Assembly (NCBI GenBank): GCA_947460875.1
Contig: CANHGR010000007.1
Location: 1 to 64,000 of the forward strand
DNA length: 64,000 nt
Origin: Sphingobacteriaceae bacterium
GTDB taxonomy: Bacteria; Bacteroidota; Bacteroidia; Sphingobacteriales; Sphingobacteriaceae
Direction: 5' to 3'
In this document: positions 1-10,067 of the stretch, in pieces
Layout of the letters: each line of letters starts with the position of its first letter
Numbering within the stretch: the first letter of the stretch is position 1
Position numbers and translations under genes: made by a program
The notes under the pieces: generated by a model
Told to the model about the DNA's origin: nothing
The model's database searches: none
Seen by the model: the letters and a program-made list of their open reading frames with translations, nothing else

Positions 1-8
1 GGTTTCTA

Positions 9-392
9 TTATTTTTTAAGAGCGCGCAAGTTACGTAATAGAGAGTAAATTTCAAATGCTGTAAAGAATAAATATAACACTATAAAATTGATACCGAACC
101 ACAGGGCATTTGAACGGTTATTTAAGAGGTAAAAAACAATAAATGCTATACTTAATAGAAGCTTCAACCCAATTGATCCAAACACAGCCGTCATAAAAGT
201 GCTGTTATTCTTATTAGCTGCATTCACGGTCAAAAAATGCAGAAGTAGTGTGAGAATAATATAAAATATTAAAATCGACCAAACAGCGTCATGTACATAT
301 CTCGCGGGGAATTGCCATTCAATTAGAACGATAAAAAGCGAAATAATGGCAGTAAAACCGGTAAGCTGAAGGAAATACGAAACGTTCTTCAT
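9..392 (-). CDS. Small integral membrane protein of the ATP synthase locus
   Basis: A 127-residue protein with four evident hydrophobic segments (about residues 8-28, 37-57, 67-88 and 95-115) and a basic C-terminal tail (LLRNLRALKK). I do not recognise a named domain. It starts 5 nt after an AtpZ/AtpI-type gene on the same strand, and in Bacteroidota such a pair usually precedes atpB, the F0 subunit a gene, which would lie beyond the left edge. The position suggests an accessory membrane factor for F0 assembly, similar in role to AtpI. That role is inferred from context only; the sequence itself shows just a polytopic membrane protein. Confidence 0.65.
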   Translation of the reverse strand: MKNVSYFLQLTGFTAIISLFIVLIEWQFPARYVHDAVWSILIFYIILTLLLHFLTVNAANKNNSTFMTAVFGSIGLKLLLSIAFIVFYLLNNRSNALWFGINFIVLYLFFTAFEIYSLLRNLRALKK

Positions 393-397
393 GATGA

Positions 398-625
398 TTA
401 TTTTAAACCCCTGATGATGGAGTATAATGATGCAATTACAGATAAAAAAATTAATACTATGGTAAAGATTGGATAGCTAAGTTCAAGCCAGCGATCAAGT
501 TTATAACCGATAAATGTAAATACACCAATAACCGCTAGCATTTGGAATGCCAAGCCGGTATATCGCCCGTAATCGTTAAGAGCTTTTTTGTCTTTTTGAA
601 AGTTTTCCTGATCTTCCTGCTGCAT
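398..625 (-). CDS. AtpZ/AtpI family F0F1 ATPase accessory protein
   Basis: A 75-residue protein with a charged N-terminus and two transmembrane helices (about 24-44 and 52-72) separated by a short loop containing GYKLDRWLE. This is the layout of the ATPase_gene1 (AtpZ/AtpI) family, small proteins found at the start of F0F1 ATP synthase operons that help assemble or stabilise the rotor ring or aid Mg2+ supply. It would be the first gene of a leftward unit continuing through the 127-residue protein toward the ATP synthase genes outside the window. It diverges from porW across 165 bp. Confidence 0.75.
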   Translation of the reverse strand: MQQEDQENFQKDKKALNDYGRYTGLAFQMLAVIGVFTFIGYKLDRWLELSYPIFTIVLIFLSVIASLYSIIRGLK

Positions 626-731
626 CTAAAAAGGCTAAATTACCAAATTACACGCTCCGAAGTCTAATTCAGGGATTATTATTTTTATTGCTTCGCGTCA
701 ACAAAATTCCAGTCTGAACATTATCTTTAAC

Positions 732-739
732 TAAATTTG
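732..739 (+). promoter_or_regulatory. Probable -7 element upstream of porW
   Basis: TAAATTTG matches the Bacteroidota -7 consensus TAnnTTTG. It predicts transcription from near 746 and a leader of about 45 nt. No clear TTTG lies at the -33 distance, so this half-site alone supports the call. Confidence 0.35.
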
Positions 740-790
740 CAATAAAATATTTTTGATCAAAAACTGTTATAAACAGTAAAATATATCCGA

Positions 791-3541
791 TTGAAGCCTT
801 TCGTATTTTCTATACTTTGTATTTTACTGTCTATAATTATTCTTTTCACTGAAGCATGCAGCTCGAAAAAGGATACAGTCGCAAGCATTGGTATGCAAAA
901 TCTCACCGCGCGCTTTAATATTTTCTACAATGCCACCGAACTCCTCAACGAAAGTCACGTCAACATTGAGACTGCTTATTTAGACGATTATGAGCAATTA
1001 CTGAGCATTTATAAGGAACCCTCTAGCATTACCAGTAAGTCTGAGCAAAAAAACCTCGACTCTGTAATTAAAAAGATGAACTTCCTTATCGATGAAAAGA
1101 TCAAAAGCAATTATGTTGACGATGCGTATTTTTTGAAAGGAAAGGCAAATTATTTTAAGGGGGATTATTTCAATGCTTCCGAATTTTTCAATTATGTCTA
1201 CACTACTTTTCCTGAAGAGAAAGAAATAAAACAAGCTTCACTTGCTTGGAAAGCACGCGCCCTCATACAACTTGGCAATCTAGTAGAAGCCAAAATTGTC
1301 TTGGACAGCGCAAATAAAAATATTGCAATAGAAAAGAATTCTGTTGCAGATATCTATGCAACAAGTGCACATTATTTCATCAGGCGAGAACGATTAGATG
1401 AAGCCGCCAAAATGCTCGAACAGGCTTTAGAATTTGAAAAAAGCAAAGCAACTATAATTCGATGGACCTACCTACTAGCACAGCTCCAAGAGCGTACTAA
1501 TCAATTGCAGCTCGCATCTGAAAATTATACAAGAGTAATAAAAAGTAATGCACCCTTCGAAATGGCTTTTAACGCCAAGTTAAACCGTATTCATATTGAA
1601 GAAGAACAAAGTGGCAATACCAGCAAACAAGTTGAAAGACTGGAGGCTCTGTTGTCTGATAATAAGAGCAGGGAGTTCATTGACCAGATCCACTATCGGA
1701 TAGCCGGTATTCATAAAAAGAATGGCCGACTGGGGGATGCAATTAAAAGCTATAATACCGCTATCAGAAGTAGCCTGAAAAATCAGAACCAAAAAGGACT
1801 TGCCTATGCGCAGCTGGCGGAAATCTATTTTAAGGGAGGCGGATATCAACTTGCAAAAACTTACTACGACAGCACGCTGACCGCGCTTTCCCCGGCGTAT
1901 GCAAGTTATGAGCAGATTCGCTTAAAAAGCAGTAACCTGGATCAATTAGCAAAAAGCTTTCGGACGATTAGTCGGCAAGATACCCTACAAATTCTTGCAA
2001 GGCTCCCTCAAAATCGCCGCGATCAGTTTATCGATTCACTATTTCAAAATCAATCACAGTCCATTAATGGTAGCTTTGTAATTTTCCCAATCCAGGGCAG
2101 CTCTTCCATGATGACATCCAATGCTAAATTTTACTTCAATAATCCACTAGCCTTAAGAACAGGAAGTGTAGATTTTGTAAAGCGTTGGGGCAACCGAAAA
2201 CTAGAGGACAACTGGCGAATAAGCGTAAAAACCTCTGCGGAATCAGTCGCGCTTGCTGCGGATACCACTTTAAGTAAAAGTCCCCTTACAGCCGGCGTAG
2301 TACTTACTAACGATTCATTGGCGTTTCGAAAGATCTATATTGACGATTTGCCCTTGACAACCTCTCAATTAGATCTTTCTAACCAAAAAATAGTAAATGC
2401 TTATTTTGATATCGCCAATTTTTATAAAGATGTACTGAAGGCCGATACTGAAGCAATTGATACTTATTTACAGATCTTAAGCCGATACCCTGAAAGTGGA
2501 CTTAAGCCAGCCATTTATTATAACCTCTATCGCTTGTATGCTTCTATTGACGCTCCGAAATCGGCGCAGTATCGCGATATCCTACTACGAGAATACCCTC
2601 AATCTGCTTTCGCCCGGACGATAATTGACCCATCCTACAATCAAAGGGCAGATGAGCAATTGTTAGCTCTCAACAACACATATAATAGTATTTATGAGGT
2701 TTATTCGGAAAAAAAATACACCGAAGTAATTTCTAAAATTCAACAAGGCGAACAAGTTTTTGGCGAAAATTCTTTATCGCCTCAACTTGCTTATCTAAAG
2801 GCTTTAGCAACCGGAAGAACCCAAAAAGTAGAAGTTTTTGAAAGCTCACTGCAGCAGTTAGTAAAATCGTATCCAACCGATCAATTAGTTACCCCTTTGG
2901 CAAAACAACATCTTGAATATGTGCAAGCTAATCGCGATGCAATGAGTAGGCGAGATTTTGCATTGATAGATTTCGATCCCAATGAGCCAAGATTTATCGA
3001 ACCTAAATCAGAACCAGCTCTACAACAAGCTGTTAGTCAGCAAATATTTTTGACGTCTCCCAAAAATATGGTCATTACGCCTTCGGCTATGCCGCCTTCT
3101 TCACCAATCACAACGAATATACCAACCGGTGCTATGGCGGCTTCAACGCCTGCCCTATTCAGCTTGCCAGACTCCTCAGAGTATTATTTTGTGGTGAACG
3201 TATTGAATCCGCGAACTGCCCTCAGCTCTTCGCGCTTTGGTATTGGGCAATTTAACCGATCAAATTATGCCAGCGCAAAAATAAGTCATCAGCTGCAGGC
3301 TGTAAACAGAGAAAATCAACTGATATTTGTGGGCCCGTTTTTTACAAGACTAGATGTCGAGAGATACGAGAGAACCATCAGTCCCTTGATCAAAGAGATT
3401 ATGAAAATTCAGGCACCAACGTACAATACCTTTGTAATCACCAAAGAGGGCTTAGAAAGATTAAGTACACGGGAAATCATCAATTCTTACATAGATTTTT
3501 ATACAGACAGCAGAGAATGGAGAAACGAAATAAAACCTTAA
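791..3541 (+). CDS. porW: PorW/SprE-type type IX secretion TPR lipoprotein
   Basis: A 916-residue lipoprotein. The signal peptide ends in FTEAC with the lipid-accepting Cys at residue 23. Next comes the family's signature region (MQNLTARFNIFYNATELL, about 35-52), then a long helical body of tetratricopeptide-like repeats (about 100-700), a variable Ser/Pro linker (about 755-795) and a conserved C-terminal domain (about 800-905, beginning YYFVVNVLNPR). PorW/SprE links the outer-membrane Sov translocon to the PorK/N ring and is needed for type IX secretion and gliding. The start is TTG, the only plausible initiator before the signal peptide. The 3' end overlaps the next gene by 25 nt, so the two are probably co-transcribed. 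Confidence 0.85.
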   Translation: MKPFVFSILCILLSIIILFTEACSSKKDTVASIGMQNLTARFNIFYNATELLNESHVNIETAYLDDYEQLLSIYKEPSSITSKSEQKNLDSVIKKMNFLIDEKIKSNYVDDAYFLKGKANYFKGDYFNASEFFNYVYTTFPEEKEIKQASLAWKARALIQLGNLVEAKIVLDSANKNIAIEKNSVADIYATSAHYFIRRERLDEAAKMLEQALEFEKSKATIIRWTYLLAQLQERTNQLQLASENYTRVIKSNAPFEMAFNAKLNRIHIEEEQSGNTSKQVERLEALLSDNKSREFIDQIHYRIAGIHKKNGRLGDAIKSYNTAIRSSLKNQNQKGLAYAQLAEIYFKGGGYQLAKTYYDSTLTALSPAYASYEQIRLKSSNLDQLAKSFRTISRQDTLQILARLPQNRRDQFIDSLFQNQSQSINGSFVIFPIQGSSSMMTSNAKFYFNNPLALRTGSVDFVKRWGNRKLEDNWRISVKTSAESVALAADTTLSKSPLTAGVVLTNDSLAFRKIYIDDLPLTTSQLDLSNQKIVNAYFDIANFYKDVLKADTEAIDTYLQILSRYPESGLKPAIYYNLYRLYASIDAPKSAQYRDILLREYPQSAFARTIIDPSYNQRADEQLLALNNTYNSIYEVYSEKKYTEVISKIQQGEQVFGENSLSPQLAYLKALATGRTQKVEVFESSLQQLVKSYPTDQLVTPLAKQHLEYVQANRDAMSRRDFALIDFDPNEPRFIEPKSEPALQQAVSQQIFLTSPKNMVITPSAMPPSSPITTNIPTGAMAASTPALFSLPDSSEYYFVVNVLNPRTALSSSRFGIGQFNRSNYASAKISHQLQAVNRENQLIFVGPFFTRLDVERYERTISPLIKEIMKIQAPTYNTFVITKEGLERLSTREIINSYIDFYTDSREWRNEIKP

Positions 3542-5763
3542 CCCGAGATGAAATTAGCCGTTTCACGATCCTTTTCTGGAAAATTGTACTCGGCTGTATT
3601 GCTTTTGTAGCGATATTCATTTTGAGCATCGGCTTGGGCTTGTTTGGCGAACTCCCCAGCGGCAGAATCATTGAACACCCTGAGAGCAACTTAGCGTCGA
3701 TGGTCATCGCTTCAGACGGGGTAGACCTTGGTGGTTATTATGTGCAGAACCGCTCACCTATTCGTTACGAAGAAATCTCTCCAAACGTGATCAACGCCCT
3801 AATAGCGGCTGAAGACAAGCGCTTTTATTCTCATTCGGGCATAGACTTTAGAAGAACTTTTACTATTCTTTTTTACAACCTAACTGGAAGAAAACAAGGT
3901 GCCAGCACCATTACCCAACAACTTGCACTAAATCTTTTTTCTAAAGAAGGCAGGGCCTCTAATACCTTCAAAAGAGGCATTCAAAAATTGCAGGAGTGGA
4001 TTGTAGCAGTAAGGCTTGAACGCGAATACACCAAGGAGGAAATAATAGCCATGTACCTGAACACAGTCGACTGGGGCGCCTATAATACTTATGGCATTAA
4101 AGCCGCGGCAAGTCGTTATTACGATACCACTCCAGATAAATTGGCTCCTGAGCAAGCCGCAGTGCTTATAGGCATGCTTAAAGGACCATCGATGTATTCG
4201 CCGATACGCAAGCCCGATAATGCGTTGGCCCGCCGAAATTTGATCTTAAGTCAGATGGTTGATGAAGGATTTCTTAGCGAAAGTGAAGCTATAAAACTTC
4301 AACAGAAGCCATTAGGATTAAAATTAAACTCCACAAATCATAACGAAGGACTAGCGCCATATTTCAGGTCAGAATTAAAAAAAGAAGTTCAGAAAATCTT
4401 AGAGGAAAACTCTATATATAAAGATGATAATACGCCATACGACCTTGATCGTGACGGCTTAAGGATTTATACTACAATAGACTCCAGAATGCAGCAATAT
4501 GCCGAGGAAGCCCAACAAGAGTACCTTCAGCAATTGCAGGCGCAGTTTAGCAGACAATGGCGGGGAGCAGATCCGTTTAAAGGTCTGGAAGCGCTCCTCG
4601 ATCAGGGCATGAAACGTTCTGACCGTTATCGGCAGCTACTAACTGAAGATAAATCCGTAGCCGAAATCCGTGAAGATTTTAATACCCCGACCCGGATGAC
4701 CATTTTTACTTGGCGGGGAAACAGGGATACTATCATGAAGCCAATAGATTCTATAAAATATTACAAGCTGATGCTACGCAATTCAGTGATGTCTATGGAT
4801 CCGCAATCGGGCGATGTGAAGGCATGGGTTGGCGGAATAAATTTTGAACATTTTAAATATGATCAAGTTAAAGTTGGAACACGTCAGGTGGGTTCGACAG
4901 CTAAGCCCTTCACATATGCAGTAGCGATTAGCAGCGGCGGATATTCGCCTTGCCAAAAAGTATTAAACGCTTCGGTCACATTTGAAGATTTCAATAACTG
5001 GACCCCTCGCTCAGATCATACCGTGCCCGGAGAAATAACTCTCAGAAAGGCTTTAGCAGAATCGCAGAACTGGGTAACAGCCTATATGATGAAACAAGTG
5101 GGGCCAACGGCAGTGGCGACTTTAACAAAAAAAATGGGGATTAGCTCTGATGTGCCGTCATACCCTTCTATCTGCCTTGGAGCTTTCGATGCATCTGTTT
5201 TTGATATGGTAGGCGCCTATTCTGTTTTTGCTCATCAGGGGATTTGGCAAGAGCCTCGCTATCTTCTTCGTATCGAAGATAAAAACGGAGCGGTTTTGTA
5301 TGAAAATAGCGCCCCAAAAGTTCGTCAGGCTCTTGATGCTCAGACAGCTTACGTGATTACCGACATGCTTAAAGCTGTTGTGACAGAAGGCACAGGTCGG
5401 CGTTTAAGAAATTCTAGATATAACCTTACCAACCCCATAGCCGGTAAAACCGGAACAACGCAGGAAAACTCAGACGGCTGGTTTATAGGTGTTACTCCTC
5501 AGTTAGTGACCGGTGTATGGACAGGTGCTGAAGATAGACAGATACACTTTAAATCATTAGATGACGGTGAGGGTGCTAATTCTGCATTACCGGTTTTCGC
5601 ACTGTATATGAATAAGGTGTATGCCGACAAGAGTCTGCCTTACACTAAAAATATTGATTTTGAACCACCAAAAGGCGGATTGAGTATTACGATAGATTGT
5701 AATACGTACAATACGCCGCAGCAACCCGGTCAATCAGAACTTGACCAGAAATTAGGCTTCTGA
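3517..5763 (+). CDS. Class A penicillin-binding protein (PBP1A-like)
   Basis: A bifunctional peptidoglycan synthase of 748 residues. One membrane anchor lies at about 17-43. The glycosyltransferase family 51 domain carries the catalytic EDKRFYSHSG motif (Glu99) and GASTITQQLALNLF (about 128-141). The transpeptidase domain has all three penicillin-binding motifs: STAK (Ser460, Lys463), SQN (516-518) and KTG (644-646). It polymerises lipid II into glycan strands and crosslinks stem peptides on the outer face of the inner membrane. The gene overlaps porW by 25 nt. That coupling places wall synthesis and a type IX secretion lipoprotein in one transcript, though a functional link is not shown by the sequence. 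Confidence 0.93.
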   Translation: MEKRNKTLTRDEISRFTILFWKIVLGCIAFVAIFILSIGLGLFGELPSGRIIEHPESNLASMVIASDGVDLGGYYVQNRSPIRYEEISPNVINALIAAEDKRFYSHSGIDFRRTFTILFYNLTGRKQGASTITQQLALNLFSKEGRASNTFKRGIQKLQEWIVAVRLEREYTKEEIIAMYLNTVDWGAYNTYGIKAAASRYYDTTPDKLAPEQAAVLIGMLKGPSMYSPIRKPDNALARRNLILSQMVDEGFLSESEAIKLQQKPLGLKLNSTNHNEGLAPYFRSELKKEVQKILEENSIYKDDNTPYDLDRDGLRIYTTIDSRMQQYAEEAQQEYLQQLQAQFSRQWRGADPFKGLEALLDQGMKRSDRYRQLLTEDKSVAEIREDFNTPTRMTIFTWRGNRDTIMKPIDSIKYYKLMLRNSVMSMDPQSGDVKAWVGGINFEHFKYDQVKVGTRQVGSTAKPFTYAVAISSGGYSPCQKVLNASVTFEDFNNWTPRSDHTVPGEITLRKALAESQNWVTAYMMKQVGPTAVATLTKKMGISSDVPSYPSICLGAFDASVFDMVGAYSVFAHQGIWQEPRYLLRIEDKNGAVLYENSAPKVRQALDAQTAYVITDMLKAVVTEGTGRRLRNSRYNLTNPIAGKTGTTQENSDGWFIGVTPQLVTGVWTGAEDRQIHFKSLDDGEGANSALPVFALYMNKVYADKSLPYTKNIDFEPPKGGLSITIDCNTYNTPQQPGQSELDQKLGF

Positions 5764-5785
5764 TTCGGTTGACATTAATTAGTGT

Positions 5786-7606
5786 ATGGATAAGTTCGAT
5801 TATAAAGCGGCACTAAAAAATATTCCGAAAAAACCTGGCGTCTATCAGTTTCGCGACGACCTGGATGAGTTAATCTATATCGGTAAAGCCAAAAACCTTA
5901 AAAACCGTGTATCGAGCTATTTCAATAAAGAGACTTATCGGATCAATGCTAAAACTAAGGTACTAGTCAATAAGATCAGAAATATCACTTTTACAATCGT
6001 TGATACGGAGATTGATGCCTGGTTGCTTGAGAACAGTCTGATTAAAAAACATCAACCGAAGTACAATGTTCTCCTAAAAGACGACAAGACCTATCCTTGG
6101 ATAGTTATTAAAAACGAAAACTTCCCAAGGATATATTGGACTAGAAGGATCATCCGAGATGGTTCCAAATATTTTGGGCCCTATGCGTCGGTGGGGATGA
6201 TGCATGTTATACTCGACCTGATCAAAGAAATCTATCAACTACGTACTTGCAGTCTGCCACTCAAGCCGGATAATATAGCTGCTGGCAAGTTTAAGGTCTG
6301 TTTAGAATACCAGATTGGCAATTGCAAAGGTCCATGCCAGAATTATCAGTCAGAGCAAGATTATAATATCAATATCGAAGAAATCAAGAACATTCTCAAC
6401 GGCAAGATCGGATCGGTGATCCGTAGCTTGAAACAGGATCTAGATAAAGCCGTAGCCGAGCTAAATTTTGAACTAGCTCATAAACTCAAGCGTCAGTATG
6501 AATTGCTAGACAGGTACCAAAGCAAATCCACAATTGTAAATTCTTCAATTACCGACGTTGATGTATTCAGCATCGCTTCTGATGATAAATATGCTTTCGT
6601 TAACTTCCTCAAAGTCATGAATGGCACCGTGACGCAAACGCAAACACTTGAGATCAAAAAGAAGTTAGATGAAACAGAGGAAGAACTCTTAAGCATAGCC
6701 ATTTCGGAGTTTAGAACCCGTTTTAACAGTACTTCCAAAGAAATTATTGTTCCCTTCGGACTGGACTTAAATGATCCGGGCATCAAGTTTAGAGTACCCA
6801 AGATGGGCGAAAAAAAGAAGCTACTTGAACTATCGCAGAAGAACGTAATGTTCTTTAAAAGGGATAAGCTGGATCAATATGAAAAACTTAATCCGGATCT
6901 AAAATACGATCGCATTCTGAACCAAATGATGAAAGATCTTCGATTAAATCAGTTACCGCGACATATTGAATGTATTGACAATTCTAACTTTCAAGGTAAA
7001 TACCCGGTTTCTGCAGTAGTAGTTTTTAAAGATACGAAGCCGTCGAAAAAAGATTACAGGCACTTCAATGTAAAAACCGTCGTCGGCCCCAATGATTTTG
7101 CAACGATGGAAGAAGTGGTACATCGCCGCTACAAGCGGATGCTAGAAGAAAAGGAAACACTGCCTCAATTAATTGTTATCGACGGCGGCAAGGGACAATT
7201 ATCTTCGGCAATGAAAAGTCTGCAAATTTTAGGGATAGAAAAGGATGTAACAATCATTGGCATTGCAAAACGCCTGGAAGAAATCTTTTATCCGGGCGAT
7301 CAATATCCGATGTATCTCGATAAAAAATCAGAAACATTAAAGATTATTCAGCAGCTAAGGGATGAAGCACACCGTTTCGGAATAACGTTTCATCGTAAAC
7401 AAAGAGATAAAGGCACCTTGATGACGGAGTTAGAGCACATTGCAGGAATCGGGAAAACTACAGCGGAAAAACTATTAAAACACTTCAAATCGGTAAAAAA
7501 TATCCGGGAAGCAAGTCAGGAAGAATTGAGCCAAATTCTGAACAGCAAACAGTTAACCGAACTTAACAATTATTTCGTGTCCGAACCTATTAGCAGTACG
7601 AATTAG
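5786..7606 (+). CDS. uvrC: Excinuclease ABC subunit C
   Basis: A 606-residue UvrC, the dual-incision nuclease of nucleotide excision repair. An N-terminal GIY-YIG domain (GVYQF at about 18-22, YIGKAKNLKNRVSSYF at about 31-46) makes the 3' incision. A central UVR motif (about 210-235) contacts UvrB, an RNase H-like domain makes the 5' incision (region HIECIDNSNFQG and VIDGGKGQL), and a C-terminal helix-hairpin-helix (HIAGIGKTTAEKLLKHF) binds DNA. The length is usual. It starts 22 nt after the PBP gene, and its last 4 bases overlap the convergent gldN stop. Confidence 0.95.
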   Translation: MDKFDYKAALKNIPKKPGVYQFRDDLDELIYIGKAKNLKNRVSSYFNKETYRINAKTKVLVNKIRNITFTIVDTEIDAWLLENSLIKKHQPKYNVLLKDDKTYPWIVIKNENFPRIYWTRRIIRDGSKYFGPYASVGMMHVILDLIKEIYQLRTCSLPLKPDNIAAGKFKVCLEYQIGNCKGPCQNYQSEQDYNINIEEIKNILNGKIGSVIRSLKQDLDKAVAELNFELAHKLKRQYELLDRYQSKSTIVNSSITDVDVFSIASDDKYAFVNFLKVMNGTVTQTQTLEIKKKLDETEEELLSIAISEFRTRFNSTSKEIIVPFGLDLNDPGIKFRVPKMGEKKKLLELSQKNVMFFKRDKLDQYEKLNPDLKYDRILNQMMKDLRLNQLPRHIECIDNSNFQGKYPVSAVVVFKDTKPSKKDYRHFNVKTVVGPNDFATMEEVVHRRYKRMLEEKETLPQLIVIDGGKGQLSSAMKSLQILGIEKDVTIIGIAKRLEEIFYPGDQYPMYLDKKSETLKIIQQLRDEAHRFGITFHRKQRDKGTLMTELEHIAGIGKTTAEKLLKHFKSVKNIREASQEELSQILNSKQLTELNNYFVSEPISSTN

Positions 7607-8484
7607 TACGACCAAAGATCATGCTCATAGTTAAACAGCTCTTTCTTAATTCTTTCAGATTCATATAGCCTGTCTATTCCATCTGCATAATCCTTTATTC
7701 GAAGATCGTCAGGATTCGATTCTTTAACAATATAGCTTGTAAATAGCCGCTTCATGAAAATATCGTCGTAGCTTAGGCCCGATGCGTCATTGGTACGGTT
7801 TATCGCTTCCTTTGTAACTAATATATACCTGGCTTCTGGAAAATAAATCCAGAAAGCCGGTTGATCATCAAGCACCTGACCGCCAACCTGCAGACGTACC
7901 ATTGGCGCGATGCCAATAATGCGAGGTTCCCAAACGGAACGTTGTTTATCAAATATCCAATCTTCTTTTATCCTAAATTTCAACACGCTATCCGGATTAA
8001 AAACCCCCGGTTTCACAATTGTTCCTGTTTGATCACCTGTTACAGAGTCAAATACTGGAACCAGAACACTATCAGCAAACTTTTTCATCGCTTGATCCGG
8101 CGTCAAAACTGTAGAAAATGAATCGCCATTCGGATCATCTTTTTCAGGAGCTGGAGTCGCATCATAAGCTGTAAGTTCCCCAGCCATCACTGCGTCCATG
8201 AATAAATCTATCAAACGACCTTTGGGAGAAGAGTATATTCTATTAGCCTTTTCACGAAGATCAATTTCTCGCCATACACGTTTAGAATACATAACATCCG
8301 CTTCACGCAAATTAGCATAAGGCGTCACGCGTCGATTCAGAATGTTGTTATTCTTGTAATAGCCATCAACTGGCCGATCAATACTGTCAGCGATTGGTTT
8401 AATACTGTTATTAAGATTAGGTTGCTGAGCAAATGCTGCAATACTTAATGATAACAAACCCAATACTAAAAATTTCTGTTTCAT
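7603..8484 (-). CDS. gldN: Gliding motility/type IX secretion protein GldN
   Basis: A 293-residue exported protein with a signal peptide ending AAFAQ (about residue 19). The region RPVDGYYKNNNILNRR...YANLREADV...KRVWREIDLREKAN is characteristic of GldN/PorN. It forms the periplasmic ring with the lipoprotein GldK and contacts GldM. It is the last gene of gldK-gldL-gldM-gldN, 8 nt after gldM. The tail is convergent with uvrC and overlaps it by 4 nt. Confidence 0.93.
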   Translation of the reverse strand: MKQKFLVLGLLSLSIAAFAQQPNLNNSIKPIADSIDRPVDGYYKNNNILNRRVTPYANLREADVMYSKRVWREIDLREKANRIYSSPKGRLIDLFMDAVMAGELTAYDATPAPEKDDPNGDSFSTVLTPDQAMKKFADSVLVPVFDSVTGDQTGTIVKPGVFNPDSVLKFRIKEDWIFDKQRSVWEPRIIGIAPMVRLQVGGQVLDDQPAFWIYFPEARYILVTKEAINRTNDASGLSYDDIFMKRLFTSYIVKESNPDDLRIKDYADGIDRLYESERIKKELFNYEHDLWSY

Positions 8485-8492
8485 AACCTCTT

Positions 8493-10031
8493 TTAATTAG
8501 CTGTGAATACAATATCGTCTAATTGCCTCTGAGAACCATCCGGCCCCACGGCTACAATGTTCCCGAAAAATACGCGCGTTCCTGGCGTCACTCCAGCCAT
8601 AGCCGTTTTCATTGCCGGTGTTAAAGCACTTGCCGTTCCCTGCAATGTAATTGCATCTTGGCGCGGCTTTAATATTACCAGATTGTAACGAGTGACTGTA
8701 AATTTCGCATCATATACAAAATCATCCAACACAGCAAACAAGTTCGGGGTATTCTTAAGTATCACGGCGCTAACAGTACCGCTAGACTTTCCCGCAAATC
8801 TCGGCTTAGGATCAGGAATTCTTTTTACACGGAAAGATGATGAGCCAAAAGACTGCACTTTTCCGTTAATTTCAGCAGAAACCGCAACAGTTGCGGTTGA
8901 TCCGGGATTTGTTACATTAACCTCAAACTGACCATTCGAACCTGTATATGTTCCTCCGGTGACACTAATTCTTATTTTATCTTTTGGAATGCCGGGGGCA
9001 GAAATATCAACTGGATTGGGCAAACCAACATAAAAAACATTCATTTTCGTCGGAGAAACTGTTGCAGAAGGCTTGGCAACCTGATAAGTTTGCTCAGGCG
9101 TTTTGTACTCTTTAATGGAGCCATCAGTCTGTTTTACACGTATTGTTCCAACCCACTTATAAACTCCTTCTGCGTTATTAGACGTATATACGCCTTTGCC
9201 ATCTTTAACTGATAGCGGAGAGCCATTTACAGAAACAGATGGTGTTAACTTTGAATCATAAGCTGTAAGGAAAACCTCTGCAGTATAAGGCTGACCTTGA
9301 ATAATATATGAAGTGGGCGCAACGGCTACCGCTGCAAACTGATCAAGGTTCACAACCGCCATATCCATTTTCCCTAGAATTCTCTTTACCATTTCAGACT
9401 CAGCATTCTTTGTATCGGCTTGAATTTTTGCAAGTGCGGTAAGCGCTGCCGTCAAAGGAATACCATCGCCAAAACTGGCTTGCTCCCAAGTTTTTCGTGT
9501 TAAACCGGTTGTCTTCGGATCAACGGCCTGAAGGGAAAAGTTTACGTTGGCACGTTCCTTTTCATCTAGCAACGCTAATAAACTGGCACGGGTATCATTT
9601 ATTCTTTTCTTCAATTCAGCTCCCGGTCCGGGGTTGCCGTTAGGAATCATTATGCGCGGCGATATGTCTAAATCGTCACGCTTTTTTAAATCGCCAGTAT
9701 CTTCGTTATATCCACCGCCCTCAGCTTCTAACTGCTTTCTCAAGCCCTCCACATAAGTTTCAAGTTCTTTTACAAGCGCACTAGCTTGCTTAGCCTTATC
9801 ATATATGGGTTTTGCACGTTCGGGCTCTTCTTTCAACTTGGTGGCCTCAAAGGAAGCAAAGGTCGCATCGACGCTGCTTTGCACATTTGCAGTAGATGTA
9901 TTTAAGCTATCTGTTAATGTCTTAAACGCTTCTAATATAGAATCGCTTACATTTAATGCTACTAAACCCAGCAAAACTAGGTATAGTATTCCGATCATCT
10001 TCTGCCTTGGTGTTTGTTTACCTCCCGCCAT
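8493..10031 (-). CDS. gldM: Type IX secretion motor protein GldM
   Basis: A 512-residue protein with one transmembrane helix near the N-terminus (about 12-30, GILYLVLLGLVALNV) and a large periplasmic part. An N-terminal helical domain follows the anchor, then beta-rich domains (about 220-512). GldM spans the periplasm and passes torque from the GldL-based proton-driven motor to the GldK/N ring. The N-terminal MAGGKQTPRQKMIGILYL is typical of the family. It lies 36 nt after gldL and 8 nt before gldN. Confidence 0.93.
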   Translation of the reverse strand: MAGGKQTPRQKMIGILYLVLLGLVALNVSDSILEAFKTLTDSLNTSTANVQSSVDATFASFEATKLKEEPERAKPIYDKAKQASALVKELETYVEGLRKQLEAEGGGYNEDTGDLKKRDDLDISPRIMIPNGNPGPGAELKKRINDTRASLLALLDEKERANVNFSLQAVDPKTTGLTRKTWEQASFGDGIPLTAALTALAKIQADTKNAESEMVKRILGKMDMAVVNLDQFAAVAVAPTSYIIQGQPYTAEVFLTAYDSKLTPSVSVNGSPLSVKDGKGVYTSNNAEGVYKWVGTIRVKQTDGSIKEYKTPEQTYQVAKPSATVSPTKMNVFYVGLPNPVDISAPGIPKDKIRISVTGGTYTGSNGQFEVNVTNPGSTATVAVSAEINGKVQSFGSSSFRVKRIPDPKPRFAGKSSGTVSAVILKNTPNLFAVLDDFVYDAKFTVTRYNLVILKPRQDAITLQGTASALTPAMKTAMAGVTPGTRVFFGNIVAVGPDGSQRQLDDIVFTAN

Positions 10032-10067
10032 GTATTATTATCTTAAAATTTACGGATAAAGTCAATA